Origin: Ooceraea biroi
Lineage: Eukaryota > Arthropoda > Insecta > Hymenoptera > Formicidae
Assembly (NCBI RefSeq): GCF_003672135.1
Contig: NC_039506.1
Coordinates: 15,314,001-15,378,000, forward strand
Length of the DNA stretch: 64,000 nt
Direction: 5' to 3'
This document shows, in pieces, positions 24,822 to 37,581 of the stretch (the stretch's first letter is position 1; every line of letters starts with the position of its first letter). The notes beneath the pieces were generated by a model. It was not told the DNA's origin. It searched no databases and saw nothing but the letters and a program-made list of their open reading frames with translations. The position numbers and the translations under genes were made by a program.

Positions 24822-25239
24822 CCCTTTCGCTACAGCAGCATCGATCGTGTAGTGATCATACAGCACGGCAATGTAGTGGACCGCTGACGTTAAACCTGTG
24901 TCAGGGATTAAGGTTGCGATTTGGGGATTGGGATTTGACGAGTCGATGTGCAAATGCAGGCGATGTAGCAGGCGACATTTCCATCCGTCAAATTCCCATT
25001 TCGAAATCGAAAATTCAATCTGCGATATGTAGTTCGAGACAGGCAACATGTGCCTGAGCAGCAAAGTCACATCCTCTATTTGCCTTACTGTTTTAGCTCA
25101 TTATATCAAAAACATGACTTTCGAAGTGTAAAAATGAAATGGGATTCATATAAGAAAGCAATATTTCTTTAAACTTATACTTAGTCCACAGGCTATCATT
25201 TCATGTATGACGACTATGATCGGTGCAGGAGCGAAAGGG
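24822..25239. mobile_element. piggyBac-like MITE with TTAA duplication
   Basis: The 418-bp element begins CCCTTTCGCT and ends AGCGAAAGGG, and is flanked on both sides by TTAA (24818-24821 and 25240-25243). Inner parts of the ends are also partly mirrored (CATCGATCGTG versus its mirror in ATGATCGG). TTAA targets and CCC-starting ends are the hallmark of the piggyBac superfamily. No transposase frame is present, so it would depend on a full-length element elsewhere. Confidence 0.7.
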
Positions 25240-26075
25240 TTAAAAGTGCACCTAATTCGACGAAACCCGGCCAGATCGACGAATTGGCTCCTCGCGAGGC
25301 GTGCCGGTCGATGGGGTCTTGATGAGAAAGAATTTTTAGCCAATCTCTCGTGCTGAATCTCTATCTTGCTTTCGTAGCTCTGTTAGAAGAGATGGCTTTA
25401 GAGCTGGGAGCACAGAGCTCGGAGACTTTAGTCGCGCAACCCTTCAAGCATCGCATCTTTGAACTCTCACATTCGGTGCTGCCATGTCACGCTGAGACAC
25501 TTTTTTTATATTATCTACCACATATGCATATCTCTCTTAACTGTTACACACTCCGCTCGATCGAGGGCCGGCATCTGTACAGACCCGGATTTCCGCCACC
25601 GGCGGAGTCGTTGTCATCATCATCGGCACTATAGCAGTGCCAGAAATATCGATCGCGCGTCTCGTTTCGAACTGACACTGACGCCGCGAATTTGATTCGG
25701 CTGTCAATCGGAGTTATCGGCGCCGTGTACAAATGCCGGCCGCGATGCAGCATTTCCATTTTCATGCGATATTATCATGTTACTATTCATTGCACCGTAC
25801 CTTTCTCACGATCTGTCATCACCGCCACCATCACCACTGCCATTTTCCCTAACGCCACCCCCCGCCCCTGCCCCTGCCACCCCTGTAATGTAGATTTATT
25901 GATGATTGTATAATTTACTGCTATGATTGCGTGCCAATCTCGTTACATGAATTGTGACTTTTATTCGAATCTCTTTTTTCATCAATATATATTTAATAAT
26001 TAATCATATTTATATTACAATATACATATTTATATATTTATATACATATTTATATATACAAACTTACATATTATA

Positions 26076-26544
26076 CAGGGTGGTCCACTTAAATCGATCA
26101 TCTTAGATATTTCACTTGTTTTTGATGATACGAAAAACTGTCTAAGGAAAAAGTTGCACCGTTCGAAGGGGCTATCATGATGACAGAACAACAATTTTTT
26201 CAAGGCTATTTTTTTCGGAGATTCAAAGGTCAAGATAACTTTTTTAAATGGAACTACATATTTTTGTTTGCGCAATTTTATAGCCAACATCGAGAGGAGT
26301 TCAGCGACCTATGACAACATGACCTTTAAACGATCTTGAACGTGGGAAACAGAAAAATCAAACTTTATGCTCTTCAACACAAAAATTTATTTAAGGAGGT
26401 GTTCGAAATGATGTCCTCCGACTTCAATACATTTTCTAAGGCTCCATGGACGTTCTACTTATCGAAGCCACCTTAGATTTTCGACGGTCCAGTAGTTCAT
26501 ATTTCTTCTATTTACTTGTACTCCTATTTAAGTGGACCACCCTG
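26076..26544. mobile_element. Tc1/mariner-superfamily remnant, TA-flanked
   Basis: The terminal inverted repeats read CAGGGTGGTCCACTTAAA at the left and TTTAAGTGGACCACCCTG at the right, with TA on both sides (26074-26075, 26545-26546). The element is 469 bp. Its minus strand keeps the last codons of a transposase (26387-26460) related to the one in the 60-kb element, so it is an internally deleted copy. Confidence 0.75.
26387..26460 (-). pseudogene. Transposase C-terminal remnant
   Basis: Read on the minus strand, the frame gives SLRKCIEVGGHHFEHLLK and then TAA (complement at 26387-26389). This is clearly related to RKCIEVNGDHFEHL at the end of the transposase remnant at 60.5 kb. The rest of the protein is deleted. 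Confidence 0.6.
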
Positions 26545-28383
26545 TATATGTATATATACATATGTATACACATACGAATTGATCATGCAGTAGTTTCTAT
26601 ACATATATTAATATATATTATAGCATCCTTTATCTTAGCTAACTTTCAACTGTCAAGCATCAAATTTGGTTACCTTGATTCGCCCGCCGCGAGAGATAGT
26701 CGATTTCTTTAGCCTCACCCTTCAAAGTCCGGTCAGACACGCGCGAAAAGAAGCATCAAAAATTGGCAGAAAGACGGGGAAAGACTGGCAAGGGGTAAAT
26801 GGACTGTCTCTCTCGGGGAGTGTATATCCAGTATCGAGAGCATCGACGTATACGTTATATTGTCCACTGCAACCCGTTAACGCTGCGTGACGAGCGTACT
26901 GTTATACGACAGCGAGCAACGGTAAAAAAAATAAAATAAAAAAGAAAGGAAAAAAAAGGGTAAAAAAGATCGCCGTTGAAAAGAGACGAAACAAACGTTT
27001 TGGTACGCGTTCACCGTTGCAACGAGCGCACTTGCGCGCGTTTCCCCGCCGATCCCGCGATACTCGCAACAAAACGCCTGCGCCGATCAGTTTAACGAAC
27101 CGCGGACACGGTTGAATAACAATCGCAAAATTAATGTCATCTGTCGAAATCGCTCGAGTTCGGAATTTCAACAAAGCCGCGATCGCAAGTCGCGCGAAAG
27201 AGAAACAAAATCTCGTACAGCCGGCGCGCAATTTCGGAATCTCGCGGGACCGGAAGTTCTCGTGAGCACCGTCTTGAATGTAACAACTGTAAGCGCGCGC
27301 GCGCGAGGGAGGACGGGGGAGAGTTGCCGACGGTTGTTTGACTTTCTGATAAATATATGACGCAAGTTGTGCGAGCTATTTACAATTCTCACGGCGACGT
27401 GAGGGAGAGCAGGCACATGACCGCGCGCAATTGCAACGAATGTAACATAGCACGCGCGGCATAATTTTCAATCAGCGCGAACGCGCGCGCAGCAACGAGC
27501 CGCTTCGTCGTCTTTAGCTTAATTATTACGATTTGTATTACGACTCACGTGCGCCGCTCGCAGCGCGCTAATGAAGCGAAACTTCCGGAAATGATATTTA
27601 TCCAACGGCTAAATCTCTTCTTCTCTCCCCGTCTCTCTCGCTCTCTCTAGGAAATATGTATTAAGTTCGCGGGCGGTTTCAGTTATCGTCGCGTCCGTCC
27701 GCAGCAATTACGCCGCTCGTCGCTCCCTTAATTATGTGTCCCACCCAGTAAAATACCGTTGACGTCAGCCGGAGTCCCGACGAACGACGATTCGTCATCG
27801 TAACGAGCGAGCGGGCTCATTATCGCGCATTAAAAACGAATTAATCCTTGCCTGGGCGCCTGAGGACTCGCGTGCAGCTGATCCGGAGCGCGCAGATGCG
27901 GAGCAAATCGCGGGAAACAATTAATTTGTACGCGCCGTTGTCATTCATCAATTTATCAACGAGCCGGTGCGGTTAAATGCCCGCTTGTCCGTTAAAAAGT
28001 CGAACGAACGAGCCCTAACGACCCGGCAATCAATTAAATCGGAATTACCGAACCGTGCGAGTCGGCTCGATTAATCAGAACTCGCCCGCCCCTTTCGCAC
28101 ACACGTGGAAATAAAACACCATGAAAGAATACATTAAAAAACGATCGTAAAACACACAGAGAGTCGCGGACGCGTCGAGCTTTTACGCGATTGCATCGCG
28201 CGCGCGGGGTCGGATCGACACGTGAGCGGAAACGCGCCGCGAGCCGCGCGCGGGGAGCGCGAATGGGATGGTTGTCGGGTGGGTATGTTCGGTTAACGAT
28301 CGACCGATCGATCGCACGTACGTGCGGTTACGTAAGAAGGCTTGGTGCATCCCGATAACCGATAAATGGCTACATCGACGCAG

Positions 28384-28551
28384 GTAACCGGCGAACAGCC
28401 AGCGTGCGCTCGGTCGGCTACTCGGACCTCTTCGTCCTCAGCAAGAAGGACATGTGGGACGTGCTCAAGGAGTATCCGGCTGCCAGGGTGCGCCTGGAGG
28501 CCATCGCGGTCAAGAGGCTGGAGAAGTACAAGAGGGCTCCGCTGGAGAAAG
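28384..28551 (+). CDS. CNG channel, ligand-binding C-helix exon
   Basis: The exon begins after CGACGCAG and ends at AAAG|GTGAGT, in phase 1 at both ends. It encodes NRRTASVRSVGYSDLFVLSK, then KDMWDVLKEYPAARVRLEAI and AVKRLEKYKRAPLEK. The Arg of NRRTA is the family's phosphate-binding residue, and the following Thr is associated with cGMP preference in vertebrate CNGA channels. The remainder is the C-helix that closes over the bound nucleotide. All key residues are intact. Confidence 0.95.
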
Positions 28552-31500
28552 GTGAGTCGAGCATCCCCGTCACCTTCTCTCATCTTCGTGCACCTACCCT
28601 CCTCCTTTCCGCCGCTTCCGTCGAATTTTATACGCGCAGACGTCCTGTTTCTCCAGCGGAGACAAGGATCCCTCCAATCCCCGCTTTATTTGCAAAACTC
28701 GGATAAAGAGGGCTGCATTTCTTAACTTGCTTTGGAAACGTATCGCTGTCAACAGACTTTAAGCTTGTGCAATCGCATTTGCGCGGAATCCGCGAGATGT
28801 ATCGCGTCGGGGACGCGCTGAAAACCTCCCCCTAGTCGTGCAGACTTCGAATTCGGCTGCGAATGCGTCGCGTCTTGAGGGGAAGCCGCGACGTGCGAGC
28901 GAAGCGTCGCGAATGCCTGAACTTTCCTCGTTACCATCGTTAAAATAGCTAGACGTGCTGAAGTTTACGCGCCCTCGGCAAGGTAAGTTCTTCGGGATGC
29001 GAATGCCATCCGGACAACTTCGCGTCGGGGGGGATGGCGGGCCAAGAATCGAGGAGGAGTTCCCCGTCAAAATATGTTCGGCGTCCCGATGCGCGTATTA
29101 ACGAATTAACCGACGCGGAAATGCTTGTCTGGAGTTTCGGCCGCGTCTATCGAGCGTATATAATGGCGGCTTTTGAAGATGTTCCAAGCGGATATATTGC
29201 ACGGCGCAGCCATCGATGATAAAAATCACCGATGTCGAGCGATAGTGTAGCGTTTAACTTATTATGATGATACTTATTGTTAAAACTTACACGTCAATAT
29301 TTCATGATATTGTATGTACATAATGTTACATATAAATATTACGCACTTTTATGTTTTATTATTTTATTAACAGACTTGACGCGATTACCCGCGCCTCGAA
29401 GCTCTCTGGTTCCCTTGTCGCTTATCTAATTCTGAATCTATATCTTACGGTTTTAAAAACAATGCTACACCAACCCCCGCTATCCATGCGGGTGAAACAC
29501 CCGTTGTCGCTTCTTATCTATATTTCCTACGAAGCGGAATTGTTGGAACCGCAGAACGCACAGCGTAAAAACTCAACTTAACCCCTGCGGGGAACGCAAT
29601 CTTATTTCTCTTCCCCGCGGCCCCGAGAATTCTGCCCAAGTTCCGAGGGATAAGCGACTGTATTACGTTTACCGCAGTTCCACGGTCGCTCGAAACTTTC
29701 GTGCGTAACACGGCGAACTTCGCCACCTTTACGCCGCAGAGTGAGCAAAGGGTGGTTGCTTTGCTCGCATAGTAGTTCCGGATTAATTAATTAAACTATC
29801 TCCCTTGCTCTCTCTATCCCTCTCTCTTCCTCTCTTTTTCAGTCTCTCCCTCTCTCTCTTCTCTTCTCCTCGTCCGCATTATCAAGGCACGCGAACGAAA
29901 ATCTTTTGAACGGATCGCGGCGGAATCGCGCATCCTCGCCTGGCTGAGCCTTTTCAGTGACCACCGCAATGTCCTCAATATTTTCTCGTCTTCTCTTCTC
30001 CCCTTCCGCATTAATGTCTTTGAAGATTCTCAGTCGTTGAAAGCTGGTCAAGCGCTCGAGAGATGTATCTCAAGACTCGAAACGTGGCACTTTCGACCTG
30101 CACTTGTCGCCACAAACGCGACCGATGTTCCTCTGAACGAACGTGAATTCGCTGCTTTTTTTATTTTTCTTCTCTTCTCCGAAGCCGAAGAATAATAAAG
30201 GACTTTAGTGCGATGATAAAATAGGAAAGATATCTCAGCAGAAAGTGTGTGCCGCGTTTTATCGTTAATAAAAATTTCCCACCCTCGAACGTTACGGGCT
30301 GCAACGCGCGTGTCTCTGTTCAAGTACTCGTCCAATTTATTTTCAAAGAAAAATGTTCTCCGTTTTATACGTGTACTCAAGATTACATACACATACACGC
30401 ACATTCGGGGTTTAAAATGATTCTTACATGAGAGCTCGATCACGCGTGCCGGAAGTTCGCTTCTCTCTCTTTCTCGTGATCTCGCGCTTGCTCGACGAAC
30501 AAGGGATGAAAAAGGAGAAGAAGAAAACGCAAAGTAAACGCCAGATGAAAATTCGACGTTGCGTTGGGCGCTTAAGTGCGCAACGGCGAGCAGGAGCACA
30601 TCGCGATATCCCGATCCCGATCCCCGAGATTCACTCGGCCGTTCGCGCGTGAAACGTTCCCGCGACCCAATTCCTCGCGCACGTAAAAGAACGGGGGATG
30701 AACGGGGCCGAATAGTGCTCGCAGCGACGAAAGTCGATGGCCGCGCGCTGATGGAGATGAATGGCCGCGGCAACCCCCGGCAATTCTCTTTTCTTCCGGG
30801 CGCGTCTCGTTGATTCGCAGTATGCGGAAACGACACGCGCACGGTATGGCGGATTAACCCCGGGTCCACGGGTCAACGAGTACGAGGGGACCCTTCGATC
30901 CACCCTCGCATTGCCCGGAAAAAAATCCGCAGATATACATGGGGTGTCACGGAGCTGGTGAATGCGCCCTCTCAAATTCCACGAACACCGGAAGACAAAC
31001 CGAGAAAAATAGGGGTGAATATCCGTCCAACGAGAAGTTACAGTACGGCTGTCCCTTTCGAAATTCAGCGAAATACGCACGGAAGAAATGAAGCAACGAG
31101 AACGTCGCGAGAGATTGAGGTATTGAAGCAACAAAATATAGGGGATTAAATGTCAATTATATCGAGGCTGATAAAAATTTAAGTAAAAAATTCAAACAAC
31201 ACGAATAAAATAGTAAAAGGATTTTGTTAATTAGCTTATAATCAGATATGTTATTTCTTTGCGTATGCGAAGAGATACTTGCGAGAAAATGTTATTTCCG
31301 CACGTTTCTTTCAATTACTTATCCTCTCTTTTCAAGAACGTGCGCGCGGTGGAGAAGTCTGAGTATACAACTTTTATGCGGCGGTTTTTAGAAGCACTAA
31401 AAAACGGCACTGAATGGAACGAGATACTTGCCAATCACACAGCTATCTGCTTCGCTTCTATTGAGAATACGGACTCGCGAGTCCGTTACCGTCGTCGTCG

Positions 31501-33182
31501 TCGCGCCCGCCGATAATCCGCTTACGTGCAGTCGCGGAAACTTATTTCGTTTGTAAAACCTCCCCGTGTGCCCCATTCATCAACGTCGGAACGATGGACT
31601 TTCACTCGATGCTGCCGCATCGGCGAGCAATGGTTCCTTTATGCCTCCGCTGCGCCGGGGGTGGTTGGGAAATTAGGTCGCGGTAATAAGCGTAATGCGT
31701 AACGTGAGTTATGAGGGTGTGTGTTACGCGGGAAGGAGGAGGAGGAGGAAACAAAGGGGTTACATGCACGTGCGATGCCAAGAGCGAGATCCGACGACTC
31801 CCCCATCGATCCGCGGTCTCGTATCAGGAGGTTGCAACGTATTCCAATTAACGAGAGGACGGAGGGAGAGATGTGCCTGTCGCGTTAAAAGTTTTAAAAG
31901 CGTGCATGCGTCGTAAAGTTGAAAGATACACGCAAAAGATACTTCGCGGATCCACGCGGAAAAGCCGAAGGGCTGGCTGGGGAAGGGAGGTGGTCTTTCG
32001 GCGAGGAAGACTGCTTGCGGGGAAAATCACGGGAACTCTTGCGCCAACGTGTAACTTACACTTAACTTGGGCTTTTCACTTAAGTAACTTCGGCGGATCC
32101 CGCATCTCGTTAAGAGACTTCAATAGTCTTTCTCGATAGATTTCTTCTTTCGTTCGTGCGCTTTTTCCTTTTTGGATTAGCGGGCGTTTATTAGCGTCTC
32201 GATCCGCGAGACTTACCTCGTACAATTGATACCCCGTGGTATTTAAAGGTCACTTTAATCGCGAGGATTAATTTAACTGACCCGAACCCCCACACATAAT
32301 GATTAGCTGCTGCAGCCGTTACTCGGCAGCTACCTCTCTCTCTTTCTCTCTTTCTCTCTGACGTTATCGCACAACTATTGTATCATTAAACTCTAATGAG
32401 AGACAGAGAGCGAAGAAGAGAAAAAGTTTACGAGCAAGATGTGTAAATGAGTTTTTAATCTCGTTCAATTTTCAATTCTCCCGATTCAATTCGCTCGCGT
32501 GATCTGCTACTTTGCTGCTAGATTTGATTTTGCGCGAACGTGATGGATACGGCTTGCAAGCCGCTTTCGATCGGAAATTCCGTCACGATTAACGTGTCTT
32601 TGCAGCGACAACAAGACGGAAGCCGGTAACATGCCGAAGGGCTGTGCGCCTTGCTGAGCTGAGGTGGAAGGTATCAAAGCGAAGTGGCGTACCATTGGTA
32701 GCCACTAAACACATCAGCTAAATGTCAATGCACACCTCGAAAGCGGAAATTTGAGAGAAATTACAGTATTTGCTGCGACGCGCGTAACACGAAAATTGAA
32801 CGCGATACGCGCGCAAGCGATATCGCGAATAAAATGTTTGACCCTTCCCTCGTTGCTCCCGTACGTTTTGACAATCTCCTGATCGAGCTCCTCGCACGCC
32901 GGCACCACCCCCCAGGTAGCTTCATGATTCCGCCCTTTCAGAACTTTTCATCTCTCTTTTTCATTAAAAAAATTAACGATGTAACTTTTGTTGGAACTTA
33001 ACACACGTTTATATATATTTATTTATAATGTATATGGTATCACATAGTTTTGAACAAGTACTGTTACTTTTCATCGAGGTACATTCAAAAAGTTCTTACA
33101 ATTCAACCTATACACATACATATAGATTTTTCGACACGGAGATAAACAATTTATACTTGACATGGGCGATGCAAATTTCCAG
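28552..33182 (+). other. CNG intron
   Basis: Runs from GTGAGTCG to CAAATTTCCAG. It is largely CpG-rich, with CT/GA-rich patches at 29.8-29.9 and 32.33-32.36 kb and an 18-nt palindrome at 31469-31486. A minus-strand frame of 273 codons (30048-30869) has no recognisable domain and is taken as compositional. Confidence 0.8.
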
Positions 33183-33500
33183 TTGCCATGGGCAGGTGCC
33201 AGAGCACCCCGGGTCTGGTAGAGTCGCGGGGTCGGATATCGCTGGAGGACATGTGGGTGTCGCCGATCGACCTCCGGTCGATCCACACCGCCCAGTCGTT
33301 GTACTCGCCGAGCCCGAGCCCGGTGACGACGCGGGCCGCGATGCCGGTCACACCGGGGGGTACCGTGCACGACGCGAACAGGGGCACGGAGAGCCCGCTG
33401 AGCGCGGCCAGCAGCGGGCCCAGCAGCGAGGAACCGACGGCCAGGGCGGCGCAGTCGGCTACCACGCAGCCCTCCACCGGAAGACAGTCCACCCACTCCG
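33183..33500 (+). CDS. CNG channel, Ser/Pro/Thr-rich cytoplasmic tail exon
   Basis: The acceptor at 33182 (AAATTTCCAG) is the only nearby one that keeps the phase-1 frame. A second AG at 33195 would shift it. The exon gives VAMGRCQSTPGLVESRGRIS, then LEDMWVSPIDLRSIHTAQS, then a Ser/Pro/Thr/Ala-rich low-complexity stretch ending at CTCCG|GTAAGT. The opening part continues smoothly from the C-helix exon and resembles insect CNG tails. The low-complexity part is a likely site of phosphorylation or disorder. The length of 318 nt makes it symmetrical and skippable without a frameshift. Confidence 0.85.
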
Positions 33501-36500
33501 GTAAGTCGCCCAAGCTGCTACCCCCAAGCTGCCCCCGAGCTACTCCCTCGACCGCGCCGTTGCGGGGCACGATCCGTGTACTCGTTAGAAATTATAATGG
33601 CGGTTTTTCTTATATTTCTCGGCGAAATGCGAATCTGAAGCTTTTAACATACCGGAAGTTAAATATTTCAATTGACGCCGGAATTAATTGTTTGTTGTTG
33701 TATGTATCTTCTTTTGCAGAAGATACTTCTTCTGGGTAATGTTATAGAATTTTGGAATTATATTGTATATTGTTGAAGCATCGCTTCTTTGCTTTGTTTG
33801 AGCATCGGATTGAATGTTTATCGATTGGATATTTATCTTACACTTTGAGCAAATTTCTTACTTGCAGCGCATTATGCGCGATGTATTCCTGTTATATTTA
33901 CATCGTAAACCGCCGCGCCTTTCGCGCACGTACACCCTTGTCGGAGTGTCGGATGAGACCATCGCGTCGCCCCTCAAAAATCGATAGCTAAAAGTAATCA
34001 ATCTAAATTTAGACGTTAAATAAAAGACGACGCGGTGTCGCAGGAGAGCTGGTTTCCATATATAATTACTAAGCTCGGCAATCTCGCGGTGGATACTGCA
34101 AAGCGAAGGGTGATTTACGCTCGCGCACGCGAGGTGGCTGATAAAAAGTGGAATCAAACGCGCGAACCGAGATGTGTGAGTATCTTTCGAAACATCCAGC
34201 GTGTCGAATACCGCTGAGACCGACCGTGCCGAGAGCGATTTATGAAAACGCGGCGAATATGCACCGAGTAATCACGCAAAATCGCATTTCCCGCTCCGCC
34301 ACCGCTGAAACGCCGCGTACGACGGAAATTGCGGTGCCGCCGTCTCAGCCGCACTTTAATGCACCGTAAATCTATTCCTGACTCGCGTAAGACGAGTCGT
34401 TATTACGGCGGATTTATTTTAAAAGTAGTCGTCGATCGCCACGGCGTCGTCCTTTGGCGATACCATTACGCGCGCGCGCGCGCCCACGAAAGAGAGAGAG
34501 ATAGAGGGTATGTGTGGGAGTGTGTGTTTATGGGCGAGTGTATTAGTGTGTATAAATCATCGTCTATTGATAACGGGTGGCTCTGAGCTCGCGCAAACTG
34601 CTGACGCACAACCCTATGGTTTCTTACAGACCGTAAGACTCCGCGATTAAGCGAGGCCCGAGCTTCGCCTGAAGGGAAGGACCTTTGTAGCCCGTCAGTT
34701 TTCAGTCATCAATATTTCACGTTCCATAAAAGCTTTTTTAGCAAGCTCACGCAATGTCTGGTACCATAAACCATCAGTGCGCCGTTACGTTCGATTGAAC
34801 GTTTTATGAACGCGCGTTCCGGAGGGGTTTTCAATACAGAAACCCCTGAGACAACATCACAACGCATTCGTCATCACCGTCATCGTCGCACACCGTTACG
34901 TCACTCATTACCGTATCCCTCTAACGGAGAAAGAAAAGCTCTTGCTCACGTCACGTACTCGTTTATCTCCGTGGATCAAATCGTCACGCTTGGATAAGAA
35001 ACTTTCGACTTTCGGGCTCGTTCTGTTACTGCGCCGAGACGAGAGAGATCGATGGAGTCGCGTGCGACGCCGTATCCCCGAAAGAAGAGGATACGCTCTC
35101 ACGAACGTGCGAGTATATTTCGCGCGTCGGTCGGCGTTGAAAAATTCGACGCGGATCGCGTCGCAAACCAAATCTAATCGGACGTGAATAACGCAAGTGA
35201 GAAAGAGAGAAAACGAGAGAGAAGAGAGGGATGGGAAGTGGGGGATGGGGAGCTCGAACACGAGCGTGCGCCAATGGTCAGCTTTATCGGCGCTAAAAAC
35301 GGCAAAAAGATAAATTCAGAAATATCGGCGCGGATAATGAATGACGAGCGTCGCGCGCTCGGCGCCACTCGTAAACCAGCGCCGGCCATTAACCCCGATA
35401 GATACGATGGGTAGTAACGATTTAACGTGCTTCCGCGCCGACGTTTATATGTCGTTTGGGAAATAAAATCCCCGCCTTGTGCCGGAAATTCCACGGTAAT
35501 CGAACGCTTCCGGTTGGAACGCGCTCCGCGCGCTGTACGCGACCGGCACCACCGAAAACCCCCTCGCGTGCGCTCCTCCTCCTGCCTCCTCTCCAACCCC
35601 CACGATCAAACCCCGACACGGAGCCCGCCGCCAGAGCGATAATAAACCGGACACCCACGCGAACCTATGGCGATTCAACTGATAAAATGTCGCGCGACGC
35701 ATTCACCCTTCCTCTTCACCCCACCGCCGACCATCCCGGAAATGCAAAATGGAGAACGCACTCCTATCGCTGAACAGTCCATTCGGCTCAACGTCGGCTC
35801 GACGTGCGAAACTTTAACTTAACACGAGAGATGATACGGAATTGGGAGACGTACCCCCGGACAGCAGGGACCTCGGGCCCTGAATAATCGAGATGCAGGG
35901 CGTGTGTGCCCTTCGTCGATTAATTAGCGGTTCGCTGATTCGTTAATTCGTACGTTCGGCACGAGCATTCCTGAATGTTGGCGAGACAGGCTCATCTTAT
36001 ATGCGAATTCGATTAGAGCGCGAGAGAGGGAAACGCCAATCGCGCGCATTAATCAGCATCAACGAATCACAAAGACCCCGAGCGATTCTCCTCGGCTTCC
36101 GGTGGTTCATTTCGCATTCGCACACGCGAATGTCGCGTTTGTCGCTTCCTTTTGTATCCGTTACGGGCTTCACACGTGTAACTTTCGACGATCGATGATA
36201 ATTCGCGCTCGCATAATTGTACGTCCTGCCGACGTACGGGCTGGAAGACAAAGGTTCATACTCGCGCGTGTCGGGCCAAATTTCTCATTGAAATGCAATC
36301 TCCATGTTAGGCAGAAGAGAAAAAGAGAAAGAGGGAGAGAGAAACATTAGAGAGAGAAGGAAAGAGAGAAATTCTCATCAGCTGCGAGTATGATCTCGCA
36401 ATTCGTTCTCTCGCTTGTTCGCTTTTATAACATTTACGAGTTATTATAATAATAAAATTATTATATTATTCAGCTATCACTGAAACATTTAATAATATAT

Positions 36501-36654
36501 TATTATCAATAAATACATGAATATATTACAACGAATGATGAATATATTACACTAAATCGCTATCATTAATTTATTCATAAAAATCGAGAATTACAATATC
36601 CTGAGAGCAACGCGCGTGCAATCCACATATACAGTGACTCCCGTTCTTTTTCAG
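33501..36654 (+). other. CNG intron
   Basis: From GTAAGTCG to TTCTTTTTCAG. Mixed AT-rich and CpG-rich sequence, with a (CG)n/GA patch near 34.46-34.50 kb. No exon or element is supported. Confidence 0.85.
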
Positions 36655-37006
36655 GGATGACGTGCAACAGCATGACGCAGCTAGTGAGCGAGGGTACGAC
36701 ACCCCTATTCGGCACGCACGAGCCCCTGCTGTCGGAGATTCAGCGTCTCCGCGAGCGGCTGAAGTTCCTGGAGACCGAGAACGCGGCGATGAGCGTCAAG
36801 CTGAATCAGCAGCAGTGGGAGGTCGAGCACCGGCTGGCTGAAATCGAGATGCAGATCTGCGGGGCGAGCTCGACCTCGAGCGTCGAGGACAACAATGAGA
36901 GGAACCGGGAGAGCATTATTTAACGAGAAACAATGCCGCGAGAGCGCGGCAAGACCAAGATCGAGCGGATATGTCGCTACCTCAGCGAAGCCGCTGACAA
37001 TTCCAG
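36655..37006 (+). CDS. CNG channel, C-terminal coiled-coil exon with in-frame TAA
   Basis: After the acceptor TTTTTCAG the frame encodes GMTCNSMTQLVSEGTTPLFG, then a heptad-rich helix with LLSEIQRLRERLKFLETENA and ending in VEHRLAEIEMQI. This matches the C-terminal leucine-zipper (CLZ) domain that sets subunit stoichiometry in CNGA channels. The frame meets TAA at 36921-36923 after NRESII, a plausible natural terminus, with AATAAA signals at 37127 and 37201. The same frame then stays open for 27 more codons, with an ATG at 36933, to an excellent donor TTCCAG|GTAAGC at 37006. That donor is in phase 2, exactly what the 37582 exon needs. The end given here is that donor; the conventional stop is 36923. 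Confidence 0.8.
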
Positions 37007-37581
37007 GTAAGCCAACCCTGTCGCTATTATCAATAATCATCGTAATCGCGTCAATCGGTCGACCTCGTGGAAGCCACTTGACTTTTCATCATCGATGACC
37101 TATTGAACTCACTCGACGATTCGTGTAATAAATAAATAATCCCGGCCTGCTCGTAAAATACTGAGTAACGTTAATGTCATGATGACGCATTTAAGTGTGA
37201 AATAAAGTTGTCATTATTAAATCATTAAATCAAGTACTTTTATTTTCGGCAACGCATATTTTATGATGAAGAACATCTCGCAGCGAAACGCGAGATTTGA
37301 CGATCGATACATCTCCCCGCACAAGCATATAAAAAGCTTTCCTTCAATTACAATATTACAAACGATAGTCGAGATACGCGTGTATACGGACGTAAGCGCG
37401 CAATAAAATTATATCGCTCAGACGATAGGAAGCCGAAGCTTTAGCGGCCATAAAACCGACGAACAATGGTTCCTAGCCCGCAGGAGGGTCGTACTAACTT
37501 TCGCGTTTGATGGTCGCGGTGTAATGTACGATCCCACATCGGACGAAGCGCAATCTTCTAACGAATCGATCCCCCTCGCAG
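37007..37581 (+). other. Intron, or 3'UTR of the short CNG form
   Basis: GTAAGCCA to CCCTCGCAG. If the transcript is not spliced here, this region is the 3'UTR of the protein ending at 36923. AATAAA occurs at 37127-37132 and 37201-37206. Confidence 0.6.
37127..37206 (+). promoter_or_regulatory. Candidate poly(A) signals for the short CNG form
   Basis: Two AATAAA hexamers (37127-37132 and 37201-37206) lie about 205 and 280 nt after the TAA at 36921, suitable for ending a transcript that retains this intron. Confidence 0.4.

Larger units (their letters stand above)
22102..28383 (+). other. CNG intron with two transposon remnants
   Basis: A 6.3-kb intron with CT-rich microsatellites at 23.38-23.40, 23.56-23.58 and 24.44-24.49 kb. 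It also holds a piggyBac-like MITE (24822-25239), a mariner-like remnant (26076-26544), and CpG-rich sequence at 27.0-28.3 kb. No extra exon is supported. Confidence 0.85.

Noticed and set aside
30048..30869. 273-codon minus-strand frame
   Set aside because: Arg/Ser-rich with no domain, competing open frames on the + strand, and low-complexity CT/GA origin in parts.
33196..33500. Alternative CNG acceptor at 33195 (GGGCAG)
   Set aside because: It would shift the reading frame out of phase with the preceding exon; the acceptor at 33182 keeps it.
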